This document shows positions 49,712 through 57,661 of a stretch of DNA of 64,000 nt, piece by piece. Each line of letters opens with the position of its first letter. The stretch's first letter is position 1. The notes under the pieces were generated by a model. That model ran no database searches. It was not told the DNA's origin and saw only the letters and a program-made list of their open reading frames with translations. The translations under genes were made by a program, and so were the position numbers. The DNA is from Halostella pelagica. GTDB taxonomy: Archaea; Halobacteriota; Halobacteria; Halobacteriales; Natronoarchaeaceae. The stretch covers positions 248,001 through 312,000 of the forward strand of contig CP040678.1 of NCBI GenBank assembly GCA_005954745.1, in the 5' to 3' direction.

Positions 49712-50857
49712 ATGGTACTCCGACGCACGGCCGCCTGGTTCGTCGCGGTGACGGGCGCGCTGGTCGCGGTCAGCGGGCGAGCGCGAGCGCACGTCAGGTA
49801 CGTCACTGAGGGGTCAGGGGATCCCGTCGACGCGATTCGGTTCGTCGTCGACGTGTTGGGCGATCCGGTGAACGCCGCGTTGTTCGCGGGCGGTGGCCTC
49901 GCTCTCGCCGCGACGGTCGCCGGATACCTTCGATTCCGACCGGCCGCGTATGATCTGGCCGTGTTGCGGACCACGCTCCAGGAGTATGTCGACCTCGTCC
50001 CGTGGATGCTCCGCCTGAGCGTCGGGCTCCCCCTCGTCGGCGCGGGCTTCGCGGGCTACTTCTTCAGCCCTGCCGTCCCTGCGGTGACGCGGCTGTTTCA
50101 GGTCGGCATCGGCTTCTTCCTGCTTTTCGGGTTCGCAACGCGGTTCGTCGCCGCTATCGGCCTGATCGGCTACCTCGTGCGCCTCCCGTTCGATCCCCTG
50201 CTCCTCCTCGCGAGCGAGTACGTCGGTGCCTTGCTAGCTATCGTCCTCGTCGGAAGCGGCCGGCCCAGTGCCGACCAGATGTTCAAGGAACTCGCGGACA
50301 ACGACCGGACGATGTACTCCGAGATCGACCCCGTCCGGGGCGTCTCCCGTCGGTTCGACGCTCTCGTCTCCCCCTACGAGGACTACGCGGCGACGGCCGT
50401 CAGGATCGCTCTTGGCGTCAATTTCATCATCCTCGGGTTCGTCGAGAAGCTACTGAACCCTGGCCGCGCGCTCCAGGTCGTCGAGAAGTACGATCTGACT
50501 GCGGTCGTCCCGGTCGAACCCGGTATGTGGGTCGTCGGTGCCGGTCTGACGGAGATGGCGCTGGGGTTCATACTGATACTGGGGCTGTTCACTCGCGCCA
50601 GTGCCGCCGTCGCGTTCGTCCTGTTCACCACCACGCTGTTCGGCCTGGCCGACGACCCCGTCATCGCGCACATCTCGCTGTTCGGCCTCGCGTCGTTGCT
50701 GTTCATCACGGGTAGCGGCCCCCTCGCGCTCGACAACTGGCTTCACGGTCGAACGGCGACGGTCGACACGTCGACGACCGGAACCGAGGAAGCGACGGAT
50801 GTCGAGGAAGCGCCAGCCGGAGATGTCGGAGCCGGCGGCCCATCTGAGTCCGAGTAA
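49712..50857 (+). CDS. DoxX-family membrane protein
   Basis: The 381-aa product has two DoxX-like halves, each with about four helices. LSVGLPLVGAGFAGYFFSPA begins the first, and AVRIALGVNFIILGFVEKLL the second. The N-terminus has a signal-like or extra helix followed by a HVRYVTEGSGDPVDAIRFVV region. The C-terminal 50 residues are acidic, without helices. The function of such proteins is uncertain (quinol-oxidase or sulfur-metabolism association). An earlier GTG start at 49685 is possible but less likely. Confidence 0.8.
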   Translation: MVLRRTAAWFVAVTGALVAVSGRARAHVRYVTEGSGDPVDAIRFVVDVLGDPVNAALFAGGGLALAATVAGYLRFRPAAYDLAVLRTTLQEYVDLVPWMLRLSVGLPLVGAGFAGYFFSPAVPAVTRLFQVGIGFFLLFGFATRFVAAIGLIGYLVRLPFDPLLLLASEYVGALLAIVLVGSGRPSADQMFKELADNDRTMYSEIDPVRGVSRRFDALVSPYEDYAATAVRIALGVNFIILGFVEKLLNPGRALQVVEKYDLTAVVPVEPGMWVVGAGLTEMALGFILILGLFTRASAAVAFVLFTTTLFGLADDPVIAHISLFGLASLLFITGSGPLALDNWLHGRTATVDTSTTGTEEATDVEEAPAGDVGAGGPSESE

Positions 50858-51055
50858 CGGTTCCGCGAGTGACGGCTGTGGGCCGGAACCGCCCGCTTGC
50901 TACGACTCCGCCCCGAGATCGTAGCCGTCGCTCTGTAATCGAGTGAGTTCGCTGTCCCCGACGGATACATCGCTTCTACCGATACGTACGATGCCCGGAC
51001 GACCGCTAACGTGAGACTCCGATCCCTTTTACGCTCACGGCCAGTACAACCGGGT

Positions 51056-51712
51056 ATGACTGAGGTTTCCGAGCGGGTCGGGGTCACGTGCCCGTCCTGT
51101 TCACCGGACGTCGAAACCGTCCACGAGGTGCTCAAGCCCGGTGGACAGGCAACGGTCCGCTGTACGGAGTGTAGCCACGTTCACAAGACGAGTATCGAGA
51201 CTGACGAGGACGTCACGCGGGACGTCGTCGTTTCGCAGGAAGGTGAGTCGTTCACCGCGACCGTCGAGGCCCCGCCCGAGGAGAGCGTCGCCGTCGGCGA
51301 GGAGTTCGTTCTCGAAACCGAAGAGGCGATCATGACCGTTCGCATCACCGGTCTGGAAGTCGGCGAACAGCGACGGGTGGAGGAAGCGAGCGTCGAAGAC
51401 GTCGAAACGTTCTGGACCCGTGCAGTCGGCAACGTCAGCGTCAACACGACGATCCACCCGAAAGAAGGGACCGGCGGTCGCGAGGATACTCGAAGCATCG
51501 ACGTCCACGTACCGGGCGACTACCAGTTCGAAGTCGGTGAAACCGAATCATTCGGCGACGAGGAGTTCACCGTCGAAGGGATCGCGATCCGCGACGACGC
51601 CGAGGGGTACCGGTTCGACAAACTCGACTACGAGGGCGACAGCGCGATGGCGAAAGACATCAACCGCCTGTACGCACGCGACGAGACGACGTCCGCCTGG
51701 TCCGCCTGGTAA
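51056..51712 (+). CDS. HVO_0476-family zinc-finger protein
   Basis: The 218-aa product begins with a zinc ribbon: VTCPSCSPDVETVHEVLKPG and RCTECSHVHKTS, giving CxxC/CxxC ligands. A beta-rich domain follows, with EEAIMTVRITGLEVGEQRRV, and ends in an acidic region. I recognise it as the HVO_0476 family, conserved in haloarchaea next to pcm genes. The exact function is not known. The next gene, pcm, starts three bases after the stop, so the two are co-transcribed. Confidence 0.83.
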   Translation: MTEVSERVGVTCPSCSPDVETVHEVLKPGGQATVRCTECSHVHKTSIETDEDVTRDVVVSQEGESFTATVEAPPEESVAVGEEFVLETEEAIMTVRITGLEVGEQRRVEEASVEDVETFWTRAVGNVSVNTTIHPKEGTGGREDTRSIDVHVPGDYQFEVGETESFGDEEFTVEGIAIRDDAEGYRFDKLDYEGDSAMAKDINRLYARDETTSAWSAW

Positions 51713-51715
51713 GCC

Positions 51716-52354
51716 ATGTTCGGGGGTGGGAACAACTACGTGGACCGACGGGACAAGCTCGTCGACCGACTCGCGAAGCGGGTCGACGACGAGGCGACGC
51801 TGGAGGCGATGCGTGCGGTCCCGCGTCACGAGTTCGTCCCCGAGACTCGGCGCAACAGGGCCTACGAGGACCACCCGTTGCCGATCGGCGACGACCAGAC
51901 TATCAGCGCGCCGCACATGGTCGCCATCATGACGGACGTGCTCGATCTCTCGCCCGGCGAGACGGTGCTGGAAATCGGCACTGGGTGCGGGTACCACGCC
52001 GCTGTCACCGCCGAAGTCGTCGGGGCTGAGAGCGTCTATAGCGTCGAATACAGCGCCGCTCTCGCCGAACGGGCACACGAAACGCTCGCGAGCCTCGGCT
52101 ACGGCGAGATATCGATCCGTCAGGGAGACGGCCACGAGGGGTGGCCCGACCACGCCCCCTACGACGCCGCGTATCTCACCTGTGCGACTGCATCAGTGCC
52201 GGACGCCGTCCTCGAACAGGTTCGGACCGGCGGTCGGGTCCTCGCTCCCGTCGGGAACCGCCGTCAGCGGCTCGAACTGCTCCGCAAGACCGAGGTCGGC
52301 CTCGAACGCGAGGACCACGGTGGCGTCCGGTTCGTGGAGATGCGCGGGAAGTAA
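51716..52354 (+). CDS. pcm: Protein-L-isoaspartate O-methyltransferase
   Basis: This enzyme methylates isoaspartate residues formed in aged proteins. The 212-aa product carries the family motif AVPRHEFVPETRRNRAYEDH, PLPIGDDQTISAPHMVAIM (the QTISxP substrate motif), the AdoMet loop LEIGTGCGYHAAVTAEVV and PYDAAYLTCATASVPDAVLE. All expected catalytic segments are present. It belongs to the same small operon as the zinc-finger gene upstream. Confidence 0.94.
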   Translation: MFGGGNNYVDRRDKLVDRLAKRVDDEATLEAMRAVPRHEFVPETRRNRAYEDHPLPIGDDQTISAPHMVAIMTDVLDLSPGETVLEIGTGCGYHAAVTAEVVGAESVYSVEYSAALAERAHETLASLGYGEISIRQGDGHEGWPDHAPYDAAYLTCATASVPDAVLEQVRTGGRVLAPVGNRRQRLELLRKTEVGLEREDHGGVRFVEMRGK

Positions 52355-52473
52355 CGCCACGACGTCACAACGCGGCCGGGAGCCGCGATTGTTTCTCCGC
52401 GTTGATAGGACAGGGACAGACAGTCCCGGACCCAAGCGCGCGATTCTTAACCGTCGAGGTCGGTAGATCGAGT

Positions 52474-53205
52474 ATGGAACCCGCCGTACTGCGCGACGAC
52501 ATGGTCGACAGCCTCGAACACGAGGCCAAGGGGGTCGTCCGGAGCGACCGCCTCAGCGTCGCCATGCGCGCGGTGCCGCGCCACGAGTTCGTCACGGACG
52601 AGCGGGCCGCCTACGCCGACACCGCACACGAACGCCTCGGCACGCGTGTCCTCGCGCCCAGCACCGCCGCACGCCTGCTTGAAGCGCTCCAGCCCGAGCC
52701 GGACGACTCGGTTCTCGTCGTCGGCGCTGGCGTCGGCTACACCGCGGCCGTCCTCGCCGAGATCGCGGGCGAGGCGAACGTACACGCTATCGACATCACC
52801 CGCCGCGTCGTACTCGACGCGCGGGAGAACCTCGCGGACGCCGGCTACGAGGGCGTTCTGGTCGACTGCCGCGATGGCGCAGATGGTCTTCCCGAGTACG
52901 CTCCCTTCGACCGCATCCTGCTGGAGGCCGCCGCCGTTCAGCCGCCGGACGCCCTCCTCGACCAGCTCGCAGACGACGGGCGCCTCGTGATGCCGATGGG
53001 CACGAAACAACAAACGCTGACTGCGGTCGAGAACGACGGGTCGACGTCGCTCGGTTCCGTCGCGTTCTCGCCGCTGCTCGTCGAGGGTGAGCAGTCCGGA
53101 TCAATCGAACGCAACCGGACGGCCCGCGAGGACCGCGAGATCGCCAGACGCGAGGCGCAGTCCCGTCGCGGGTGGGAACAGGACTGGATAAACTGGGACG
53201 GCTGA
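52474..53205 (+). CDS. PCMT-like methyltransferase, divergent paralog
   Basis: The 243-aa product resembles Pcm: MRAVPRHEFVTDERAAYADT, an AdoMet loop LVVGAGVGYTAAVLAEI, PFDRILLEAAAVQPPDALLD. However, the QTISxP substrate motif of the real enzyme is replaced (GTRVLAPSTAARLLEA, with no Gln-Thr-Ile-Ser), and the C-terminus is extended and charged. It may methylate another substrate or have lost isoaspartate activity. It follows pcm on the same strand, separated by about 120 bases. Confidence 0.85.
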   Translation: MEPAVLRDDMVDSLEHEAKGVVRSDRLSVAMRAVPRHEFVTDERAAYADTAHERLGTRVLAPSTAARLLEALQPEPDDSVLVVGAGVGYTAAVLAEIAGEANVHAIDITRRVVLDARENLADAGYEGVLVDCRDGADGLPEYAPFDRILLEAAAVQPPDALLDQLADDGRLVMPMGTKQQTLTAVENDGSTSLGSVAFSPLLVEGEQSGSIERNRTAREDREIARREAQSRRGWEQDWINWDG

Positions 53206-53358
53206 CAGTGCGGGACCGGCGGTCGGTGTTTTATCTCTCCGGCTTCGGCTCCGTCTCCCAGCCGACCCGTCCGCGTCTCATACTGTCGGCTGTCACTTCG
53301 GAACGGTACTCGGACCTCCGAGGGTTCGATACCATTCAAGGGATGACACCCGACAGTA

Positions 53359-53808
53359 TCAGTCTTGGACCACGAGTATCGCCGTGTTCGCTCTCCGGTC
53401 GACGTACTCGTCGCCGCTCGGCGGTTTGATATCCACCTCCAGTTCACCCTCGTCCTGATTCGGCCCGAGTTCCGGCGAGACGGCGATAGTCGCCGTCCCG
53501 TCGTCGCCGGTCGTCGCCGTCTTCGTTTCGTCGAGGTCTGCCGAATCGCCGCGCACGACGACCGTCGCGTCGGCCACGGAGTTCCCGTCCTCGTCGACGA
53601 CCAGCACTTCGAGATCCTGGTTCCCCGGTGTCACTACATCCGGGGACGGCTCCGCGTCGAGTTCGGTCACCGCGAGGCTACCGACGCCGCTCAACATGTT
53701 CATCATTACGCCGAGACTGGCGACGCCGACGACGAGTGCGATGACGAGTCGGATCGGTAACCCTTCGATAGCGCGTTCGTCGTCGGCGAATCGGTCGAAC
53801 GTTCGCAT
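53359..53808 (-). CDS. Membrane-anchored Ig-like (carboxypeptidase-regulatory-like) protein
   Basis: The 149-aa product has a basic N-terminus, a hydrophobic helix (about residues 18-38, LPIRLVIALVVGVASLGVMM) and an outer domain (about 60-149) with repeated beta strands: LEVLVVDEDGNSVADATVVV, ATTGDDGTATIAVSPE. This pattern is a carboxypeptidase-regulatory-like or Ig-like fold. The N-terminal arrangement recalls type IV pilin-like haloarchaeal proteins (I recall DUF7382), but a prepilin cleavage site is not obvious. It is divergent from the HerA-like gene. Confidence 0.72.
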   Translation of the reverse strand: MRTFDRFADDERAIEGLPIRLVIALVVGVASLGVMMNMLSGVGSLAVTELDAEPSPDVVTPGNQDLEVLVVDEDGNSVADATVVVRGDSADLDETKTATTGDDGTATIAVSPELGPNQDEGELEVDIKPPSGDEYVDRRANTAILVVQD

Positions 53809-53883
53809 GGCCCGGTGTGGCCCCGGTTTCCTACATAAACCCTCGTCCGGGGGTTGAAATACGATGGTGGGCCCACACCCGCT

Positions 53884-54963
53884 GTGACTCCGGACGACCG
53901 ACCCCACGACCCGTCCGCCGACGGTCCTCGGACCGACGTGATCGGCCGCGCGGACGCCGACGGGCCGACGGCTGCCCTCGGCCGTTTCCGCGCTCGCGAC
54001 GGGAGTTCCGGTGCGCCGTGTCGCCTCGACGTCGACGGTCCCCACGCCGCGCTCGTCGTCGGTAAGCGAGGATACGGCAAGTCCTACACTCTCGGCGTCC
54101 TCGCGGAAGAGCTCTCCCGCGCATCGGGCGTCGCTCCCATCGTCGTCGATCCGATGGGTGTGTTCGACGGGTTAGCGGCGGACGGCGGCGACGTGACGGG
54201 GTGCGTTCGGTCGTCGCCGTCGGTGACGGCAGACGCCGTCCCGCCGCGAGCGTGGTGCGAGATGCTCGGTCTCGAACCCTCGTCTGGCGCGGGCGCGCTG
54301 GTGTGGCAGTCGGCGGCTGCCGCGGGGTCGCTCGCGGAGATGCGAGCGAGAGCAAGCGACGCCGACGCTCCCGCCGAGCAGCGCCGGGCGGCGTCGAACC
54401 ACCTCGCGCTCGCTGATTCGTGGGGCGTGTTCGCGCCGGACGGCCTGACCGCCGCTGACATCGCGTCCGGGGCGGTGACCGTTCTCGACGTATCCGGACT
54501 CTCCGAAGCCGCGATGAACGCGGTCGTCCGTGCCGTCGCCGCGGGGGTGTACGAGGCGCGGGTCAGTCGGTCGATTGACCGCCTGCCGTGGGTTCTCGTC
54601 GACGAGGCGCACGCCTTCTTCGACGGCGTAGCGGGCCCGGCGCTTCGACGGCTCCTGACTCGCGGCAGACATCCCGGCGTCAGCCTCGTCGCGGCGACGC
54701 AACGGCCCAGCGCACTCCCCGCGGTCGCCGTCTCGCAGGCCGATCTGGTGCTGGCCCATCGGTTGACATCTCGGGCAGACCGCGAGGCGTTGGAAGCCGC
54801 GCGTCCGACGTACATGGGAGCGTCGTTCGCCGAACGGTCGCCGACTAACCCGGGCGAGATCACGCTCGTCGATGACGCCAGCGAGGCAGTTCACGCGGTG
54901 CGTGTTCGAGAGCGGGACACGGTTCACGGCGGAGCGAGTCCGCGGGCGAGCGATGAGAATTGA
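53884..54963 (+). CDS. HerA/VirB4-like ATPase (DUF87 type)
   Basis: The 359-aa product is a RecA-type ATPase: Walker A VVGKRGYGKSYTLGVLAEEL (Lys and Ser), a Walker B segment LPWVLVDEAHAFFDG with DE, and LLTRGRHPGVSLVAATQRPS as sensor motif. The second half carries the GxxxGEITL-like end. HerA family members pump DNA or act with NurA; there is no nurA next to it here. The GTG at 53884 is the best start; a TTG lies 30 bases earlier. Confidence 0.83.
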   Translation: MTPDDRPHDPSADGPRTDVIGRADADGPTAALGRFRARDGSSGAPCRLDVDGPHAALVVGKRGYGKSYTLGVLAEELSRASGVAPIVVDPMGVFDGLAADGGDVTGCVRSSPSVTADAVPPRAWCEMLGLEPSSGAGALVWQSAAAAGSLAEMRARASDADAPAEQRRAASNHLALADSWGVFAPDGLTAADIASGAVTVLDVSGLSEAAMNAVVRAVAAGVYEARVSRSIDRLPWVLVDEAHAFFDGVAGPALRRLLTRGRHPGVSLVAATQRPSALPAVAVSQADLVLAHRLTSRADREALEAARPTYMGASFAERSPTNPGEITLVDDASEAVHAVRVRERDTVHGGASPRASDEN

Positions 54964-54983
54964 GTCTGCCAGTAGCCGCACCA

Positions 54984-55042
54984 CTCGGCGATGAAACGGC
55001 CCGCTAAGAAGTCGAGTTTCGGAAGAAGCGCCCGAGGCGGGA
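54984..55042 (+). repeat. 59-bp repeat, first copy (ends inside tRNA-Asp copy 1)
   Basis: This segment and 55253-55311 match at 57 of 59 bases. In the first copy the last 14 bases are the 3' end of tRNA-Asp; in the second copy the tRNA 3' end is followed by unrelated sequence. It shows that the tRNA-Asp 3' end with its flank was duplicated. Confidence 0.8.
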
Positions 55043-55101
55043 TTTGAACCCGCGTCACGACCGTGACAGGGTCATATGATGGGCCACTACACCACCCGGG
55101 C
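55029..55101 (-). tRNA. tRNA-Asp (anticodon GTC), copy 1
   Basis: Minus-strand cloverleaf: acceptor GCCCGGG pairs with CTCGGGC, the anticodon loop is CTGTCAC, T arm GCGGGTTCAAATCCCGC, discriminator G. CCA is not encoded. A CTTAATA box about 30-38 bases upstream on the minus strand is a plausible promoter. The 73 bases are identical to copy 2. Confidence 0.95.
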
Positions 55102-55252
55102 TTTCCTCTGCAATCGTACGTTCTGCCTGCCATTATTAAGGGGTGTCGATTTCGGCCTGGACCCGTGTGGATAGTCACCGCCCTGCAGTCCGACGTGCGA
55201 CTCGTCGTGTTCAAATCCCTTTGTCAGTTTCCACACGTTTTCAGCGGCGTCG

Positions 55253-55311
55253 CTCGGCGATGAAACGTCTCGCTAAGAAGTCGAGTTTCGGAAGAAGCGC
55301 CCGAGGCGGGA
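55253..55311 (+). repeat. 59-bp repeat, second copy with truncated tRNA-Asp 3' end
   Basis: Nearly identical to 54984-55042 (two mismatches). It contains the last about 16 bases of tRNA-Asp and then diverges. No complete tRNA follows here. The truncated end is likely a relic of insertion, excision or unequal crossover. Confidence 0.75.
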
Positions 55312-55333
55312 GTACGCGATTCCGTCGCGCACG

Positions 55334-55354
55334 CCGACTGACGAAGTCAGTCGG
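55334..55354. repeat. Perfect 9-bp hairpin between the tRNA-Asp copies
   Basis: CCGACTGAC and GTCAGTCGG flank a three-base GAA loop. It lies in the relic region just after the truncated tRNA-Asp 3' end. It could be a terminator or recombination remnant. Confidence 0.5.
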
Positions 55355-55486
55355 AATTTGAACCATCTGGACTTCGGTCGCGGCGCTCCCTCGTCCCGTA
55401 GTTCAAATCACGGACGCGCCGCTCTTCGATTTTGCAGGTGTTCGCGACACGCAAGGCGGTCGCTCGAAGGGTAGAAATCGAAGAAG

Positions 55487-55559
55487 CGCCCGAGGCGGGA
55501 TTTGAACCCGCGTCACGACCGTGACAGGGTCATATGATGGGCCACTACACCACCCGGGC
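55487..55559 (-). tRNA. tRNA-Asp (anticodon GTC), copy 2
   Basis: The 73-base cloverleaf is identical to copy 1, but its 3' flank differs from that copy for all but the last few bases. It has its own upstream CTTAAG box at about 55591-55597 on the minus strand. Both copies therefore look functional. Confidence 0.95.
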
Positions 55560-55860
55560 TGAACGCATCCTATCGTATCCGGGTTACACCCTTAAGACTT
55601 TCCAAAGATCCCCGCCGTGTGAGTGACCTGCGCACGTCCGCAGTCGGGCAGATCCGTGCCATCTCCCCACAAACGATTTATACTCTTCTCACGTCGTTCT
55701 GGATACCTGATCGACAATACAGCTGATCTCGGCCGCCGTCGGATCCGCCCTTTTCTTGCGTAGCCGCGCGTGCCAATTGACTTGGTAAGCCTTAAATCCT
55801 CCCCGTGTGTAACTCACTGTAGTATCTCGTGATAGCCGCTTCTTCCCTAGTCAGACACAC
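55560..55860 (+). promoter_or_regulatory. Promoter and leader region of the RNA polymerase operon
   Basis: Two TATA-like boxes are visible, TTTATAC near 55677-55683 and CTTAAATC near 55791-55798. The second would start transcription about 40 bases before the rpoH ATG at 55861. The rest of the 300 bases holds no gene. Confidence 0.5.
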
Positions 55861-56088
55861 ATGGTAGACGTAAGCCAACACAACCTGGTACCAGAGCACT
55901 CCGTCCTCGACGAGGCCGAGGTCGACGAGGTGCTGGCCGAGTACGACATAGACCGGACCGACTTGCCGAAGATCAAACGCGCCGACCCCGCGCTGCCGGA
56001 CGAGGCCGAGGTGGGCAACGTGATCGAGATCATCCGGGACTCCCGAACAACAGACCAAGCAGTCGTGTACCGACTGGTCGTAGAATAA
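55861..56088 (+). CDS. rpoH: DNA-directed RNA polymerase subunit H (RPB5-like)
   Basis: The 75-aa product is the small archaeal RpoH (C-terminal part of eukaryotic RPB5): [20 protein letters not shown], then [20 protein letters not shown] and a conserved end VVYRLVVE. It binds the polymerase jaw. The stop is followed at once by rpoB'' (ATG at 56090). It is the first gene of the operon. Confidence 0.96.
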   Translation: MVDVSQHNLVPEHSVLDEAEVDEVLAEYDIDRTDLPKIKRADPALPDEAEVGNVIEIIRDSRTTDQAVVYRLVVE

Positions 56089-56089
56089 T

Positions 56090-57658
56090 ATGGAACAAGA
56101 AGACAGACGTTCGATCTCGAAGGAGTATTTCGGAAAAGAACGGCTCGCTGAACACCACTACCGCTCGTTTAACGCCTTCCTTAACCGTGGAATGCAGGAG
56201 GTCGTCAACGAGAAAGAGACTATCGACACAGACATCGGCGACAAGGAGGGCGAGGAACCGGTTCACGTCGAACTCGGCGACGTCCGCATCGTGACGCCGC
56301 GCGTTCGCGAGGCCGACGGTAGCGAAGAACTGCTGTATCCGCAGGAAGCCCGTCTCCGTAACATCACCTACGCCGCGCCCGTGTTCATGGAGATGGAGAT
56401 CGTCAAGGGCGACCCCGAGGAGGGCGAAGACCGAGTCGTCGACAGCACCGAGACGAAGGTCGGTCGCATGCCGATCATGGTCGGCTCGGACAAGTGTAAC
56501 ATCGCAGGATTCTCCGACGAGGAGCTAATCGAGATCGGCGAAGACCCCGCTGACCCCGGCGGCTACTTCATCGTCAACGGCTCCGAACGTGTGCTGATGA
56601 CGAGCGAGGACCTCGCGCCGAACAAGATCCTCGCCGAGTACGACACGAAGTACGGCGACGAGATCCAGGTCGCGAAGACGTTCTCACAGCGCCGGGGGTA
56701 CCGCGCGCTGGTTCTCGTCGAGCGAACCCGTGACGGCCTGCTCGAAGTGTCGTTCCCGTCGGTTTCGGGGAGCATCAACTTCGTCACGCTCGTCCGGGCG
56801 CTCGGCCTGGAATCCGACGAGGAGATCGTTCACCGCGTCTCCGACGACCCGGAGATAGTGAAGTTCATGCTGGAGAACCTGGAGGCGGCCGACGTCCAGA
56901 CTGAGGAAGGTGCCATCGAGGAACTCGGCGAACGCGTCGCCAGCGGCCAGGGCAAGAACTACCAGCTAAAGCGTGCGAACTACGTCATCGACCGCTATCT
57001 CCTCCCGCACCTCCACGAGGAAGGCGTCGACGAGGAGGACGTCCGAATCAACAAGGCGTACTACCTCTGCCGGATGGCCGAGGCCTGCTTCGAACTCGCG
57101 CTCGGCCGCCGCGAGTCCGACGACAAGGACCACTACGCGAACAAGCGGCTGAAGGTCAGCGGCGACCTGATGCGGGACCTTTTCCGGACGGCGCTGAACA
57201 AGCTCGCCCGGGACGTGAAGTACCAGCTCGAACGCGCGAACATGCGCAACCGTCAGCTGTCGGTCAACACCGTTGTCCGCTCGGACGTACTGACCGAACG
57301 GCTGGAACACCCCATCGCGACCGGGAACTGGGTAGGCGGCCGCTCCGGCGTCTCCCAGCTCGTCGACCGGACGAACTTCATGGGCGTCCTGTCGCACCTG
57401 CGACGGCTGCGCTCGCCGCTTAGCCGTTCGCAGCCTCACTTCGAGGCGCGTGACCTGCACGCGACTCAGTGGGGACGCATCGGCCCGTCGGAGACGCCCG
57501 AGGGACCGAACTGCGGCCTGGTGAAGAACTTCGCGCAGGCGATGGAGCTCTCGCAGAACGTCGAGGACGAACAGGGACTGAAACGAGAACTGGCGTCGAT
57601 GGGTGTCGAGGGCATCCCCGGCATCGAAGGCGTCGACCGACGCGCGGAGGGGGACTAA
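56090..57658 (+). CDS. rpoB2: DNA-directed RNA polymerase subunit B''
   Basis: The 522-aa product is the N-terminal half of the split archaeal second-largest subunit. It includes RSISKEYFGKERLAEHHYRS near the start, GSERVLMTSEDLAPN, the lobe and fork region TVVRSDVLTERLEHP, NWVGGRSGVSQLVDRTNFMG and the conserved end RIGPSETPEGPNCGLVKNFA. The split from B' is a feature of halobacteria and methanogens. It is followed by rpoB' after three bases. Confidence 0.97.
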   Translation: MEQEDRRSISKEYFGKERLAEHHYRSFNAFLNRGMQEVVNEKETIDTDIGDKEGEEPVHVELGDVRIVTPRVREADGSEELLYPQEARLRNITYAAPVFMEMEIVKGDPEEGEDRVVDSTETKVGRMPIMVGSDKCNIAGFSDEELIEIGEDPADPGGYFIVNGSERVLMTSEDLAPNKILAEYDTKYGDEIQVAKTFSQRRGYRALVLVERTRDGLLEVSFPSVSGSINFVTLVRALGLESDEEIVHRVSDDPEIVKFMLENLEAADVQTEEGAIEELGERVASGQGKNYQLKRANYVIDRYLLPHLHEEGVDEEDVRINKAYYLCRMAEACFELALGRRESDDKDHYANKRLKVSGDLMRDLFRTALNKLARDVKYQLERANMRNRQLSVNTVVRSDVLTERLEHPIATGNWVGGRSGVSQLVDRTNFMGVLSHLRRLRSPLSRSQPHFEARDLHATQWGRIGPSETPEGPNCGLVKNFAQAMELSQNVEDEQGLKRELASMGVEGIPGIEGVDRRAEGD

Positions 57659-57661
57659 CAC

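Noticed and set aside
55390-55425. Possible tRNA gene with a TTCAAAT loop
   Set aside because: The T stem has a bulged base and no full cloverleaf can be drawn; only a relic.
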